Source: Aculops lycopersici (taxonomy: Eukaryota; Arthropoda; Arachnida; Trombidiformes; Eriophyidae). From it: a DNA stretch of 64,000 nt. Positions 1-10,070 of the stretch are shown one piece after another. The stretch covers positions 9,322,711-9,386,710 of the forward strand of contig WNKI01000002.1 of NCBI GenBank assembly GCA_015350385.1. Reading direction: 5' to 3'. Every line of letters starts with the position of its first letter. The stretch's first letter is position 1. The notes beneath the pieces were generated by a model, which saw only the letters and a list, made by a program, of their open reading frames with translations, made no database searches and had not been told where the DNA came from. A program made the position numbers and the translations under genes.

Positions 1-385
1 GCCAAGTTACAACTGCCCCCTCTTTGTGAGTGTGTGTGTGTGTGCATCTTCTTATATCCACTTATTGCGGAAACTCGATGAACTCGGCCGCCGGCTGCAA
101 CGCTCGTTCGCTCGTTCGCTCGTTCTGCTGGCTGGCTATTCGTTTGCTCATCATCGTGCATTAGTTCGGCTAGCTAACCGAGAGAAACAAAAAGTTTTTG
201 ATTTGTGGTGACCCAATTTTCAAATGGCAATTTTACACCATCTTACTCTCTCTCTCTCCATCCTCTTCACTTTCTTCTACTTAACATAATGACTAACTCG
301 CTCACTCACTTAACTAACTTGCGCTTAATGCACTTCAACTTTCTACTGTTGCTCATGCTTGATGATGTGATGGGCACGCACACAG
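1..385 (+). other. Upstream exon end plus intron of the GAS2-like gene
   Basis: Bases 26-31 read GTGAGT, a good splice donor, and bases 384-385 are an acceptor AG in the context CACACAG. The frame that ends cleanly at base 25 and the frame opened at base 386 are both phase 0, so they can be joined. I therefore read 1-25 as the end of an upstream exon and 26-385 as an intron. The intron carries a short GT repeat and pyrimidine-rich stretches and no other gene that I can see. Confidence 0.5.
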
Positions 386-2905
386 GCTCATTCACCCGTG
401 ATGATTAATAACCATAAAATTGCTAATACTGAAAATTTAGGACCACAGCTGCAGCAATTAGACCAAGCAACAGGAAAACAAACGCACAAAAACAAGGGCA
501 ATAATGGGATCCTTAATAGCAATATTCAACAAGTAAACGTAGCAAGTCATAATCTATCTGCATCGCATGGTAATGCCTCATTAAGAAGCGTCTCGCGTTC
601 GACAAATTGCTTAACAAGCAGCGCATCGGCCAACAGTACACCTGTACGATGTTCAATGATGTTAATGAACAACAATGGATACTCATATAGCAATCAATTT
701 ATCAACAACCTGATCAAAATGGATCAAACTAAAATATGGGAATACGCAAAGTGTCGAACATTCTACGCTAGAGACAATGTTTGTAACTTTATAAAGTGGA
801 GCAAAGAGTTTGGGGTGAACCAGTCGGTCTTATTTGAGAGCGATGATCTCGTTTTACATGGTAAGTTAATTCTTTATACAACATTTTTCAACTTGAAATT
901 GCTTCTCCTCCCTCTGCTTAGCTAGAGGCTCGAGATCAGTGACGCAACTCGCTCGAAGCGCATCATTGATCAGCTCGCTTGCTCGCGTCTCATGTGGCGC
1001 AAGGCTCACTGATTGGATCAGTGATAAATTGATCGTTTTGCCAATCGATGATGGATGCTCATCCATCTCTTTTCCCTCTAAATTTTCAACCAAACCAATC
1101 TAAACTCCTTCCCACTTCCAAAAAAGTGACCACTCATACTTGATTACTAATCCAAGCGAATTCTCTCAATTGCACAACTTCACTCACATCATTGCAACCA
1201 CTGAACGATGAACACTTGTTTTTGTTGTTGCGCTTCCTGTTGCGAATGCCTCGAATTCCTAATCACGAAACGACGCAACTGAACCCAAACCGCTACGAAA
1301 CAACCGAAAAAACTAATAGCCAACCCGAGACAAGTGGTTCTGTGCATCCTAGACGTGGCTCGGATTGCGTATGTCAAGTATGGCTTCACCGAAGCGCCCG
1401 GTTTGGTTAAATTTGAACAGGAAATTGATCGCGAGTTGGAGGCAGAGAAAGCTTTGCTCGAGGCGGCGAAACGCGGTGATCAACGACCCTTACCCAGTGA
1501 TAGAAATGGCAAGCAATTGCGCTCGCAACCAGGTGACGAGTACTCCAACGCTGGCGATGACCCATTAGGAGCCAATGATAATCGCCTCGGTCGGCCAAGA
1601 GATTCTCGCGGAGCTTCCATCGGAGATGCGACGGATGCCTTGATAATGAGGTATTGTAAGCATAAAGAGGAGGAGGCAGCGAGAAAAAAGAACGAGGAGC
1701 TGATGAAAGCTGCAGCAGAGGCAGCCGCCGCTGCCGAGGAAGCTCAGAGGTTGCGGGTAGCCGAGCTCGAGGCTACCGCTGCCTTAGCAGCCCAAGAGGC
1801 TAAGCAGAGGGAGCTTAACGAGGCCGCGGCTTTGATAACATCCACCACAACAGCAGCGGTTATTATTAATAATTCCGACACCACCGCAAGCTCCAACAAT
1901 CAACTCTTCGAGAATGACTCGCTAATGACCTGCGTCGATAAGGAATGCGAAGATGAAGTGATAAATTCAACCACAACAAAAACAATCCGAACAAACCAAC
2001 AGAGCCAACAAGACGACAGACAGGCCGACAATCTTTTTCTCGATTGTCGTGTTGATTCCTTGGACAGTGGCGAGGGACAAACGGAATCCGTGTCCACAAG
2101 TCAGAGTCATACGCCAAGTATTCCGCTAAGGAAGCATTCAGCTCACTCAATAATACCTCGCCTCACGCCGGCCAAATTTCAAAACGGCTCAAGCGTTGCC
2201 TTAGCATCAAGCCAACAGCGAGCTTCGAGTACAACCACCACCACCACAACCACAACTACCAACTCTGGGCTATCATCGTCGCGTTCATCGTTATTAAGTG
2301 CCCATGGGGATGGAGATGGAAATGGTGTCAGTAGTGGAAATGTGACGCCTAAACGACAAATAACATCAGATTTGGATGGAAAAGTAATGCGAATTGCAAA
2401 ATCATACTATGGAAAGGGTGTGAGCAAGGGAGTCACTCGTCTATCTGAGGGCAAGTACAAAATTGCTGACCGAATTGTATTTGTGCGCCTACTTAAGGGT
2501 CATCGTGTAATGGTTAGAATTGGCGGCGGTTGGGATACTTTAGAAAACTTTTTGTTCCGTCACAAGAGTGATCCAAGCCAAGTGATTGACGTGGATAATT
2601 TGCTTCCGCTTGAAACAAAAATGGCCAATTTCGTGGATCCGAAGAGTTCAACGAACAACCTAAGCTCAACTCCATCATCATCCTCAAATGGCCATCATCA
2701 TCATCATAAACTCCAAATTCAAAGCCACCACAAATCATCGTCCAAGTTGCCATATTATAGACGAAGTAATAGTGCTTCCACTACGAATTTATCATTGACA
2801 AATCTCTCAACAACTACCCCAGTAACTACCCCAGCAACTACCCCGACCTCTAATCGCAGACCTTCAAGATTCCACCTGTATCATGCGGACAGGAAACATG
2901 TTTGA
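386..2905 (+). CDS. GAS2-like (GAS2L/pigs family) actin-microtubule linker, 5' end outside the window
   Basis: Two exons, 386-860 and 1320-2905, are separated by a GTAAGT...TAG intron and join in frame (H, then A from the split codon, then NPRQVVLC). The first exon holds a disordered Asn/Ser-rich insert and then the second half of a calponin-homology domain (FYARDN...FIKW...LFES...LVLH), which continues in exon 2 as VVLCILDVARIA. The first half of the domain should lie upstream of the window. Exon 2 continues with a charged Ala/Glu-rich coiled-coil-like stretch, Thr/Ser-rich linkers and a GAR domain near 2380-2600 (LSEGKY, VMVRIGGGWDTLE). In this family the CH domain contacts actin and GAR contacts microtubules. 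The GAR copy here lacks the usual cysteines. The tail is low complexity with a His run. Family assignment is firm; paralogue identity is not. Confidence 0.88.
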
Positions 2906-3077
2906 CCAGCGAATTGAATCACTGCTAAGACACAAATAATAACTAACTACCACTACTATTATTAATAATTGTATTCTCATATTTTCTGTTGATTTGTAAA
3001 ACTCAATTCTCTCTTGTTTTCGATGGATTAAGACTCGAAGAAGGAAACTAAGATAACAACATTATTTGCCAGCTTGA

Positions 3078-3083
3078 TTTATT
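3078..3083 (-). terminator. Polyadenylation signal of the CUB gene
   Basis: TTTATT on the plus strand reads AATAAA on the minus strand, 33 bases past the stop codon of the CUB-domain gene. Confidence 0.6.
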
Positions 3084-3115
3084 CTATCTCTTGTTACAAA
3101 CATGCCACTAGCCCA

Positions 3116-3742
3116 CTACTTAACTTGCTCCAACTCGATGAGCCAGAAGCGATCATGATCCAATTCTGAGGTCGAAACTGACAATATAAGATTGTGTTGG
3201 TTTGGGTGAAATGGAACCGAAAGTGTCTTGCCATCGTGATTGCCACACAAAACCTCGCTGACGGGTACATTCAAGTCCGTGTAAATAGCAAATCGGTCGT
3301 GGGTGCACTTGCCCTCTGATGTTGGCCGGTAGAGCTCCAATTGCTTGAGGTTGATGTTGAGCTTTGTGATGGAAGGGTTGGCTCGCTCGATGACCGTCTC
3401 GCAGATTACTTTTGTGTAGGTGGCCTCTGGGTAGTGAGGATTCTTTACAAGCATATTAGTTGAATTTGTAGAAATTGTTCCACAAGGAATCTGTTGCCAG
3501 TTTGTGTTGGCAATGGAATGTTGCTCAATGGAATTGGGAGATCCTCCCATCGATGAACCATCATTGGCAATTGGAGCCGTAGGTAGGGGACTGAATGCTT
3601 CGACTTGGAGGCATGTAGGTTGCGTTGAAACGGCTACCCAGAGAGAGATGGTCAAAAGTTTGGCGCCAAAATAACAAATTGCTAGCTGACCAGCAAGTAG
3701 GTCCTTAGGAGACGTCTTGACAAACATTGCGGTTATGAGCAC
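3116..3742 (-). CDS. Small secreted CUB-domain protein
   Basis: 208 residues in one exon. A hydrophobic segment around residues 19-38 (LAICYFGAKLLTISLWVAV) looks like a signal sequence or signal anchor, although the 15 or so residues before it are longer than usual; the second Met (residue 6) is an alternative start. After a Ser/Asn/Pro linker there is one CUB-like domain, from about residue 86 to the end: CG, then NPHYPE, paired cysteines (CET...CTHDRF...LCG) and the closing beta-strands. CUB domains are extracellular protein- or sugar-binding folds. There is no protease or EGF domain beside it and no C-terminal membrane anchor, so a soluble extracellular role is inferred. No specific orthologue is recognised. 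It is convergent with the GAS2-like gene, 210 bases away. Confidence 0.7.
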   Translation of the reverse strand: MLITAMFVKTSPKDLLAGQLAICYFGAKLLTISLWVAVSTQPTCLQVEAFSPLPTAPIANDGSSMGGSPNSIEQHSIANTNWQQIPCGTISTNSTNMLVKNPHYPEATYTKVICETVIERANPSITKLNINLKQLELYRPTSEGKCTHDRFAIYTDLNVPVSEVLCGNHDGKTLSVPFHPNQHNLILSVSTSELDHDRFWLIELEQVK

Positions 3743-4315
3743 TATTTTAGCGAATTTCTATACGCTTTAGTTTATCTGTCTCTTGTGGATTATTAACAAC
3801 AGTGAATACCATCTTTACGACTGCTAGAGGCCGTCGATAAAGTTGAGAAAACTAACATAGTCTCGATGACAACGGACATGATCGTTTCACCACTTGCCCG
3901 CTGCTGACCTCTTAATGCTGCTGTATGCGCGTTTGTATGTCCCTTTTCCTATTCGTTTTGTTCGATTGGCTGGATCATTCTATTGAAAAGAGGCAGGTTA
4001 AATCAAAAGGGCAACAAGTAGAAAGTCAAAGCCGCTTAGCAGAACAAGCAAAAAGGAACAAGTGGCGCTGGCAAGACCGTCAAATAGGAGGTGATGTCAG
4101 TCGCTAGATGAGGGACGCATGAAACTTTGCGTTCGCTCCTATTTGTATGGCACACAGAGCCCGTGCGTTGTTAGTTGGAATGGCTTGCCTTGCATTGTAC
4201 TGATGCCGCTGCTTGCAGTCTGCAGTCTCCCAATGCAACATCATAACCGCTTCTGCTGTACTACAAAATTCCTGCTGCCCGAGGAAGAAGATTTACCAGA
4301 TTGAAGTGTTACAGT

Positions 4316-4450
4316 TAGCCATGGGACCTGGACTGTAAAACAGCGACTGCAGTCCGCGGACTGGATTTTCCAGTCCGCAGTCCTATGGACTATCCAGCTC
4401 AGTCGGCTGGATTTCGCCCCCACGCAGTCCACAGCTCTCATCCCTAGTTA
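4316..4450 (-). repeat. Hairpin-rich block built on the GGACTGGA / CAGTCC motif
   Basis: The block contains several inverted copies of CAGTCC and GGACTG, including the hairpin GGACTGG-ATTTT-CCAGTCC. Read on the minus strand it begins ACTAGGGATGAGAGCTGTGG, which resembles the sequence starting near 25000 on the plus strand (ACTAGGGACGGGAGCTGCAG). The two may be diverged copies of one non-autonomous element, but I compared them only by eye. Confidence 0.35.
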
Positions 4451-4528
4451 CAGTCGATGTCGTTCAATTTACGGAGTGATCGAATGAGCATCCAGGCGCT
4501 GATTTTGAATTAATGCTGAAGTCTATGG

Positions 4529-4533
4529 GATTC
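4529..4533. repeat. Left target-site duplication (GATTC) of the copia element
   Basis: GATTC directly precedes the left LTR and is repeated at 11072-11076 directly after the right LTR. Five bases is the normal duplication size for copia integrases, and it fixes the element's ends. Confidence 0.9.
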
Positions 4534-4675
4534 TTTTAGTAAACGTAGACGGAGACGAGTGTTTTGGTGCAACTGTATGCTTTTCGGGCAGCACAGCCGC
4601 TTTTATAGTCGGTCTGTGCGTCCGAGCTGTGCTTGCGCGTAAACTGGAACAGTGGAGCAGTGCTACTGCCCAACA
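4534..4675 (-). repeat. 3' LTR of the copia element
   Basis: 142 bp, matching 10930-11071 exactly by eye. In element orientation it starts TGTTGGGC, a typical copia LTR start, and ends ACTAAAA rather than the canonical CA. A TATAAAAG box lies at 4600-4607 on the minus strand. Confidence 0.95.
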
Positions 4676-4685
4676 CTCCCACCTA
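4676..4685 (-). other. Polypurine tract of the copia element
   Basis: On the minus strand the bases just before the 3' LTR read TAGGTGGGAG, a purine-rich stretch in the position where plus-strand DNA synthesis is primed in LTR elements. Confidence 0.7.
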
Positions 4686-4784
4686 CGCGGATAGCACCGC
4701 TTTGGTTATTTTTATTATTTTTATTTGTTACATTTTTTTTTGATAATTTTTCAGTTTTTATTTTGTTTATATATATTTAATTAT

Positions 4785-6535
4785 TTAAACGAGTCTTTTG
4801 TACTCGTCTCTCCAATTCCTCCTTTCCTTTTTTGTCTGTTTTACCACATGCTGGAAGGTTGATTTCCAGTCTGATAAAAGGCCACTGAAATTTGATCCTA
4901 TAGCCCATGTAAATTTGACTATCAGTTTAAACAATATTAGCAAAACTTGGATGAAAGGTGCCATGATACCTAGCAACACAATTAGTGCAATAACTGCAAG
5001 GATAATTCCAAGTTTGTGCAGCCAGCTCATTAATCCATCAAATAGTGATGCAAAGAATCCAGAGATAGTGGATTGTTGGGGCTGATATAGTTTGATGTCT
5101 TTAGGTAATAGACTTAAGGATAGATATATATTTGGAGTAGGTATCGTCAAATAAAGACAGGTTGAGTGCCTTGGCACTAACTGTCTCAATCTTCATCCTA
5201 GATAGGATAATTCTACTAATTTTTTCATCAGTGTCTTTTACGGATCGAATGCTGTGCTCTTCACCGAGATGATCAATATTAGCAATTCGATAAGTCTTCC
5301 TGCTATCCAATTCGAAAGGATAGTCTGGGCATGCCATTGTGGTTTCGTCTATTGTGATGTTGTGTAGGTAACAATAGATTATATGTTTTCCATAATTTTC
5401 AACCACTTGAATCTTTCTCTTGTCAGCAGACAATTGATTTGGTTTGAGACAATATTCTTTGCGCCATAGGTTGACTTGCTCTTCCATTTCATCTTCTTTT
5501 CCGGCACAAGTTTGTGCTCGAACGGCGCCATTATCTGTTTTGCTATCAATTACCTCAGATAAACATTCATTAGTAGTGTTGTAAATGAGGTAACGTGGTC
5601 CCTTATATGTCATCCAGCATATGATTTGCTGGCCGTTATTATTAGTGGTGACATTGTAGAAGCTAATAGGTTTCGCGATCATTATTTTGATGTCATTATC
5701 TCTAATTGGCATATTGAACTCGAGGTTCATAGAAACATCTTTTGATTTTTCGTGGAAGGTACAGTTCAACACTGACGACCATTCGGCTGCTGGCTCGTCC
5801 CATAGTGTTTCAACTGTCGAGAAATCTAAGAGATGAAGGGACATGGTTGTTAAGCAATTCATTCGAGATGTCTTTGAGAAGAGAGTTATATTCATTGAAT
5901 GTGTGTTGATAGAGATTGATGAGACTGGCAATTTTGTCTTTGTTAATAGTTTTGTGCTCAATCTTGGCTAATTTGTTGTTGACAGACAAGGTCCAATCAT
6001 TAAGAGTGTGGGTAGTATTTCTGATTTCATTCAAAAAATCAGATGTCTTATTAGCAAGCTCAAGTTCTCTTCTCTCAATATCCGCTATCATATCGATGTT
6101 TTTGGAATTCGTTTCAGAGTTTGATTTACCATTGAATATACCGAATATTGAGCCGACAAGAAAAGTTGATGTGACCAGTTCCACTATGCGTTTCGGTCTC
6201 GAGAGCCCGAGCTTATTTGTTATAATTCCACTTAAGTTTGGGTTGTTTTCTTGAGATACTTCGACGCATTTTGTGGGTCTAAGTGTTTTCAAAATATATG
6301 TCTCGTCACAATCATTTTTGAGGATGCCGTCTGTCTCAGGGTCTCCAGTTAAGTTTTTAAATAGGGACTCACAAGAGTTGATAAATAATAGTCTCATAAA
6401 TATTCTCTTGTCGCCTGTGAATAGCTGATATTTTGTTGTTTGATATGAGATTGGGCTCGAAATCTTTAAATATTCGCTACTTGCCAGATTAATTATGCTA
6501 AGGGTGAGTAGAGATAATAAGAGTTGATTTCGATT
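4785..6535 (-). CDS. Envelope-like glycoprotein region of the copia element (frame-interrupted)
   Basis: This region follows the end of RNase H with no intervening stop codon. Features in order: a leucine-rich signal-like segment (about 6476-6535); N-glycosylation sites; a dibasic RPKR motif at 6188-6199 of the kind cut by furin; a hydrophobic stretch straight after it (STFLVGSIFGIFNG) placed like a fusion peptide; a helical, probably coiled-coil part; a Cys-rich and Asn-glycosylated ectodomain (5190-5800); and a long hydrophobic membrane anchor near the end (LGIILAVIALIVLLGIMAPF) with a basic tail. The reading frame changes within 5810-5961 and again within 5101-5189, so the copy shown is broken or contains assembly errors. 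This is the layout of a class I-type viral fusion protein. The source family is not recognised. Copia elements usually end after RNase H. Confidence 0.75.
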
Positions 6536-9214
6536 ATTTATAAATTTTGTCTTATGCAACGCCTTAGTGAGAAAGTCAGCTTTTTGTTCGCTTCCTTTGA
6601 TGTGTTCGATAGTGATATTTTTCTTCGCAACANNNNNNNNNNNNNNNNNNNNNNNNNNNNNNNNNNNNNNNNNNNNNNNNNNNNNNNNNNNNNNNNNNNN
6701 NNNNNNNNNNNNNNNNNNNNNNNNNNNNNNNNNNNNNNNNNNNNNNNNNNNNNNNNNNNNNNNNNNNNNNNNNNNNNNNNNNNNNNNNNNNNNNNNNNNN
6801 NNNNNNNNNNNNNNNNNNNNNNNNNNNNNNNNNNNNNNNNNNNNNNNNNNNNNNNNNNNNNNNNNNNNNNNNNNNNNNNNNNNNNNNNNNNNNNNNNNNN
6901 NNNNNNNNNNNNNNNNNNNNNNNNNNNNNNNNNNNNNNNNNNNNNNNNNNNNNNNNNNNNNNNNNNNNNNNNNNNNNNNNNNNATGGGAATGAGCTCCTT
7001 CACTAAGTCACAACCAGCAACATATTCCGCCTCTGTGCTGGACAGGGTGACGATGCCCTGTCTTTGGCACTTCCAAGAGATCGGCGCATTACCAAAGGTA
7101 ATGCAGAAGCCAGTAGTTGAACGTCGCGTTACATTATCCATGGCATAGTCTGCATCACTATAGCCATGGAGTTGTGGATTTTTCTCCCACCTAAAACATA
7201 TCCCATAATCTGAAGTCCCCTTCAGATACCTAAGGATACGTTTTAGTTTATTTTTGTGTTCGATTGTTGGTCGACTAGTTCTACTGGCCAGGCTCACGGC
7301 GTGAGCGATGTCTGGCCTGGTTCCTGTAACGAGGTACAGGAGGCTACCAACCATTTCTTTGAAAGGGAATTCGGGAGAGAGGGACTCACAAGAGTCGATT
7401 TTAGTGCTACCTCCCACCTCTTCCGGTGTGGCAGCCGGGTTGCAATCGATCATGCCAAATCGTTTAAGTGTTTTTTCGGTGTAGTGTCTCTGATGTAAGA
7501 ACAGAGTTTTGTCTTTCCGGTTTCTCTCAATTCTGAAGCCGAGAAAAGATTTACAGTCGAGAATGGTCACTTCAAAAGCTGATTTTAGGTGATTCACTAA
7601 TCTTTCGAGAGTAGATTTGTCTTTTGACGCTACGATGCCATCGTCAACATAGATGGCGACGATGATCGATATATCGTCATTAACATATAGGCATGAATCA
7701 ATTGACGATGGTTGTAACTTGAATGATTTCAAATAATGGTCAAACTTTTTATTCCACATATATGGGGCTTGTTTAAGCCCATATATGCTTTTTTGCATTT
7801 TGCAGACAAGATTATTTGGATTTGAGATACCTTCAGGATACTCCATTAGGATTTCCTCTTCCAAGTCGCCATTTAGAAAGGCAGTTTTTATATCAAACTG
7901 CAATAGGTCGAGGTCATTTTGGCAGGCAATGCATAATAGCAGTCTGACTGTAGTTAAACTTGCAACAGGAGCGTACGTCTGCTTATAATCGATGTTTTCG
8001 ATTTGGCTGAAACCCTTAGCCACGAGGCGTGCTTTGAACCTCTCAAAGTCGCCTTTTGAGTTCGTTTTTATTTTAAAAACCCACTTATTCTTAATGGTGC
8101 GAGCCTCTTTAGGCCTTGGAATCAATGTCCAAGTTTTATTCTTGTTGAGGGCATTAAGTTCCTCTTGGATCGCTTTGTCCCATCTGGGCCAATCTTCACT
8201 AGCCAGGGCTTCTCTGTAGGACCGGGGTTCATCACATAATGTGAAACTAGTGGTCGCAACAAGGGCCTTATGTGGACTGCAATGAATAGTGAATTTAACG
8301 GGCGGTTTTATAACTTTAGCAGGCTCAGTTACCGAGGTTTCGTCAAAATCACTTATTCTTGGACTTTGTGGCTGTTCGGGCTCGTCAAGTTGGTTTAATG
8401 ACGCTATCGTCTTTTCAAGGTCGTTGATAACTTCTTGGTCATTATTATCCTTGACTTCATCTGACGTTTTAAGCGAATCTCCATCAGTTAACGACGGTTT
8501 ACTTGTGATGAAAATCACTGCATCAGTGTCAGCCATCTGTTGCGTCGACGTTGCTGGATTCGAGACTGGAATCACATCGCAACTGATGAAAAGTTTTGAG
8601 TCTTGCTCATTAAAAAGACGAAAAGTGTTTATACGATCTGTATAGCCAACGAAGCGGCAAGTTTTTGCTTTTGGTGAGAATTTAGAATTTCTATGTTGGC
8701 TTGGGATGCGAGTTACGACCGTTTGTCCAAACGCCATCATGTGGCCCACATATGGTTTCTCACCCAAAAAAAGTTCGTGCCTGGTTTTTACATTTCCTTT
8801 TGGCATGAGACGGTTTGTAGCATAGACTGTGAAGTTTGCAGCTTCAGCCCAGAGTGACTCTGGTAGTTTAGAATCATTAAGTAGGGTTCGAACTCCCTCT
8901 ATAATGGTTCTATTTCCTCTTTCTACTTTTCCGTTTTGCTCAGGACTATACGGAGTCGAGCGAAAGTGGACAATGCCACGACTTTCAGTAAAAGTTTTAA
9001 GGTTTTGGTTGATGTATTCAGAACCGTTGTCGGTTTGGATTGCTTTGACCTTTTTCCTTGACTCTAGTTCTGCTTTATTTATTATTTCTTTTACTGCCAT
9101 TTGAGACATCACTCTTAGAGCTGATAAAAGATATATATTTGAACGAGGAGTACTCGTCAATTGCCAGAACAAAGTAGCGAGCCCCTCCAAGGCTCGTAGT
9201 CGAGATAGGGCCAC
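5810..9214 (-). CDS. Copia pol, second part: integrase core, reverse transcriptase, RNase H, leading into env
   Basis: The frame carries the rest of the integrase catalytic core: TDNGSEY, and the glutamate of QNGKVERGN 35 residues on, forming the D-35-E part of the triad. Next comes a Ser/Asp-rich linker, then reverse transcriptase (FKARLVAKGFSQ, QFDIKTAFLNG, SIYGLKQAP, YVDDG with the catalytic aspartates) and RNase H (YSDADYA, TLSSTEAEY). An assembly gap (6633-6983) falls inside RNase H; its last part (HIKGSEQKADFLTKAL) resumes in the same frame after the gap. The frame then continues into the envelope-like region to 5810. The nominal start has no meaning, because this is the continuation of the frame at 9075-10070 after a one-base phase change around 9100-9125. 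Confidence 0.9.
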   Translation of the reverse strand: MALSRLRALEGLATLFWQLTSTPRSNIYLLSALRVMSQMAVKEIINKAELESRKKVKAIQTDNGSEYINQNLKTFTESRGIVHFRSTPYSPEQNGKVERGNRTIIEGVRTLLNDSKLPESLWAEAANFTVYATNRLMPKGNVKTRHELFLGEKPYVGHMMAFGQTVVTRIPSQHRNSKFSPKAKTCRFVGYTDRINTFRLFNEQDSKLFISCDVIPVSNPATSTQQMADTDAVIFITSKPSLTDGDSLKTSDEVKDNNDQEVINDLEKTIASLNQLDEPEQPQSPRISDFDETSVTEPAKVIKPPVKFTIHCSPHKALVATTSFTLCDEPRSYREALASEDWPRWDKAIQEELNALNKNKTWTLIPRPKEARTIKNKWVFKIKTNSKGDFERFKARLVAKGFSQIENIDYKQTYAPVASLTTVRLLLCIACQNDLDLLQFDIKTAFLNGDLEEEILMEYPEGISNPNNLVCKMQKSIYGLKQAPYMWNKKFDHYLKSFKLQPSSIDSCLYVNDDISIIVAIYVDDGIVASKDKSTLERLVNHLKSAFEVTILDCKSFLGFRIERNRKDKTLFLHQRHYTEKTLKRFGMIDCNPAATPEEVGGSTKIDSCESLSPEFPFKEMVGSLLYLVTGTRPDIAHAVSLASRTSRPTIEHKNKLKRILRYLKGTSDYGICFRWEKNPQLHGYSDADYAMDNVTRRSTTGFCITFGNAPISWKCQRQGIVTLSSTEAEYVAGCDLVKELIPXXXXXXXXXXXXXXXXXXXXXXXXXXXXXXXXXXXXXXXXXXXXXXXXXXXXXXXXXXXXXXXXXXXXXXXXXXXXXXXXXXXXXXXXXXXXXXXXXXXXXXXXXXXXXXXXXXXXXXVAKKNITIEHIKGSEQKADFLTKALHKTKFINNRNQLLLSLLTLSIINLASSEYLKISSPISYQTTKYQLFTGDKRIFMRLLFINSCESLFKNLTGDPETDGILKNDCDETYILKTLRPTKCVEVSQENNPNLSGIITNKLGLSRPKRIVELVTSTFLVGSIFGIFNGKSNSETNSKNIDMIADIERRELELANKTSDFLNEIRNTTHTLNDWTLSVNNKLAKIEHKTINKDKIASLINLYQHTFNEYNSLLKDISNELLNNHVPSSLRFLDS
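6633..6983. other. Assembly gap (351 N) inside the copia RNase H
   Basis: A run of N interrupts the RNase H coding region. The flanking reading frame is the same on both sides if the gap length is taken literally (351 is a multiple of three), which may be real or chance. Confidence 1.
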
Positions 9215-10070
9215 AAGTATCTATATGTAGAACGATAGTGTCAGCATCTCCTCTTATCGTCGACCTGCTGTGGTGGCTTGATCGGCAAATTTTGCCAGCA
9301 GCACAATCGAGACATTGAGTTTGTTTTTTGTCTGCTATTTCGAGGCCGAGAACTGCATCTTTTCGTCTGAGTTCTCGAATGGATTCAATAGACGCGTGAG
9401 CGAATCTTTTATGCCATTCCTCCTCGCTAGCTCCAATAAATGCACTTTCTTTGTTGGTGCTTGGAACGAGATTCAAAGTGAAAAGTCCATTTTGTTTAAG
9501 TCCTTTGAGAGTTTTCTTGCCATCTTTCAAGAAGACAACATTTTGTTCATTAAATAAGACTTGATGCCCTAGTTGAATAGCCTTGATGACCGAGAAGAGA
9601 TTCTCTGTCATACTAGGAGCAAATAGGACATTTGAGAGGAAACCAGAGGTTTCTTCTGCTTCGAAATAAAAGTTTCCTTCGCCAATAGCTTCAGTTAAGT
9701 CTCCATTGGCAAGGTAGATTTGTTTGGGTTTCTCAAATTTTTGATAATCTCTCAAAAGATTCAATTTTGGCGTCATATGAGATGAAGCGCCAGAGTCGAT
9801 TACCCATGCCATATTATCGAGGTTGCATTTATTTTTTGTAGCCACGAAAGCAACATTGTGATTGTTATAATTCCTTTTTATCATTTCTTTTATCATTATT
9901 TTGGGGATGAGCCTTTTTTTGTTTAAGTTTGTTACAAGTTTTGTATGTGTGTCCCTCAAATTTGCAGAATGTGCAAAAAACCTTTTGCCTGGCATCGTTA
10001 TTATCTGCCTTGCGTGGGTTGTTCGAATTTCTGATGTTTTGACGGTAATTGCCATACAGAGCAACTCCAT
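9075..10070 (-). CDS. Copia pol, first part: protease, GAG-pre-integrase and integrase N-terminal half
   Basis: The protease is marked by WVIDSGASSHM. It is followed by the zinc-binding GAG-pre-integrase domain (HKRFAH...CLDCAAGKICR) and the start of the integrase core, with the first catalytic aspartate in LHIDTCGPIS and the conserved DEYSSFKY. The frame then runs to a stop at 9075, while the frame one base over continues the integrase, so a single-base insertion (or assembly error) lies between the first and second catalytic aspartates. It overlaps gag by about 200 bases in the +1 frame relative to gag, so either a programmed +1 shift (as in yeast Ty1) or a mutation separates gag from pol. 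Confidence 0.9.
   Translation of the reverse strand: MELLCMAITVKTSEIRTTHARQIITMPGKRFFAHSANLRDTHTKLVTNLNKKRLIPKIMIKEMIKRNYNNHNVAFVATKNKCNLDNMAWVIDSGASSHMTPKLNLLRDYQKFEKPKQIYLANGDLTEAIGEGNFYFEAEETSGFLSNVLFAPSMTENLFSVIKAIQLGHQVLFNEQNVVFLKDGKKTLKGLKQNGLFTLNLVPSTNKESAFIGASEEEWHKRFAHASIESIRELRRKDAVLGLEIADKKQTQCLDCAAGKICRSSHHSRSTIRGDADTIVLHIDTCGPISTTSLGGARYFVLAIDEYSSFKYISFISSKSDVSNGSKRNNK

Larger units (their letters stand above)
3743..4533. other. Intergenic region upstream of the CUB gene, left flank of the retrotransposon
   Basis: No gene is supported here. It should contain the promoter of the minus-strand CUB gene. The part at 4316-4450 is a palindrome-rich block listed separately. The final five bases, GATTC, are the left target-site duplication of the copia element. 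Confidence 0.6.
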
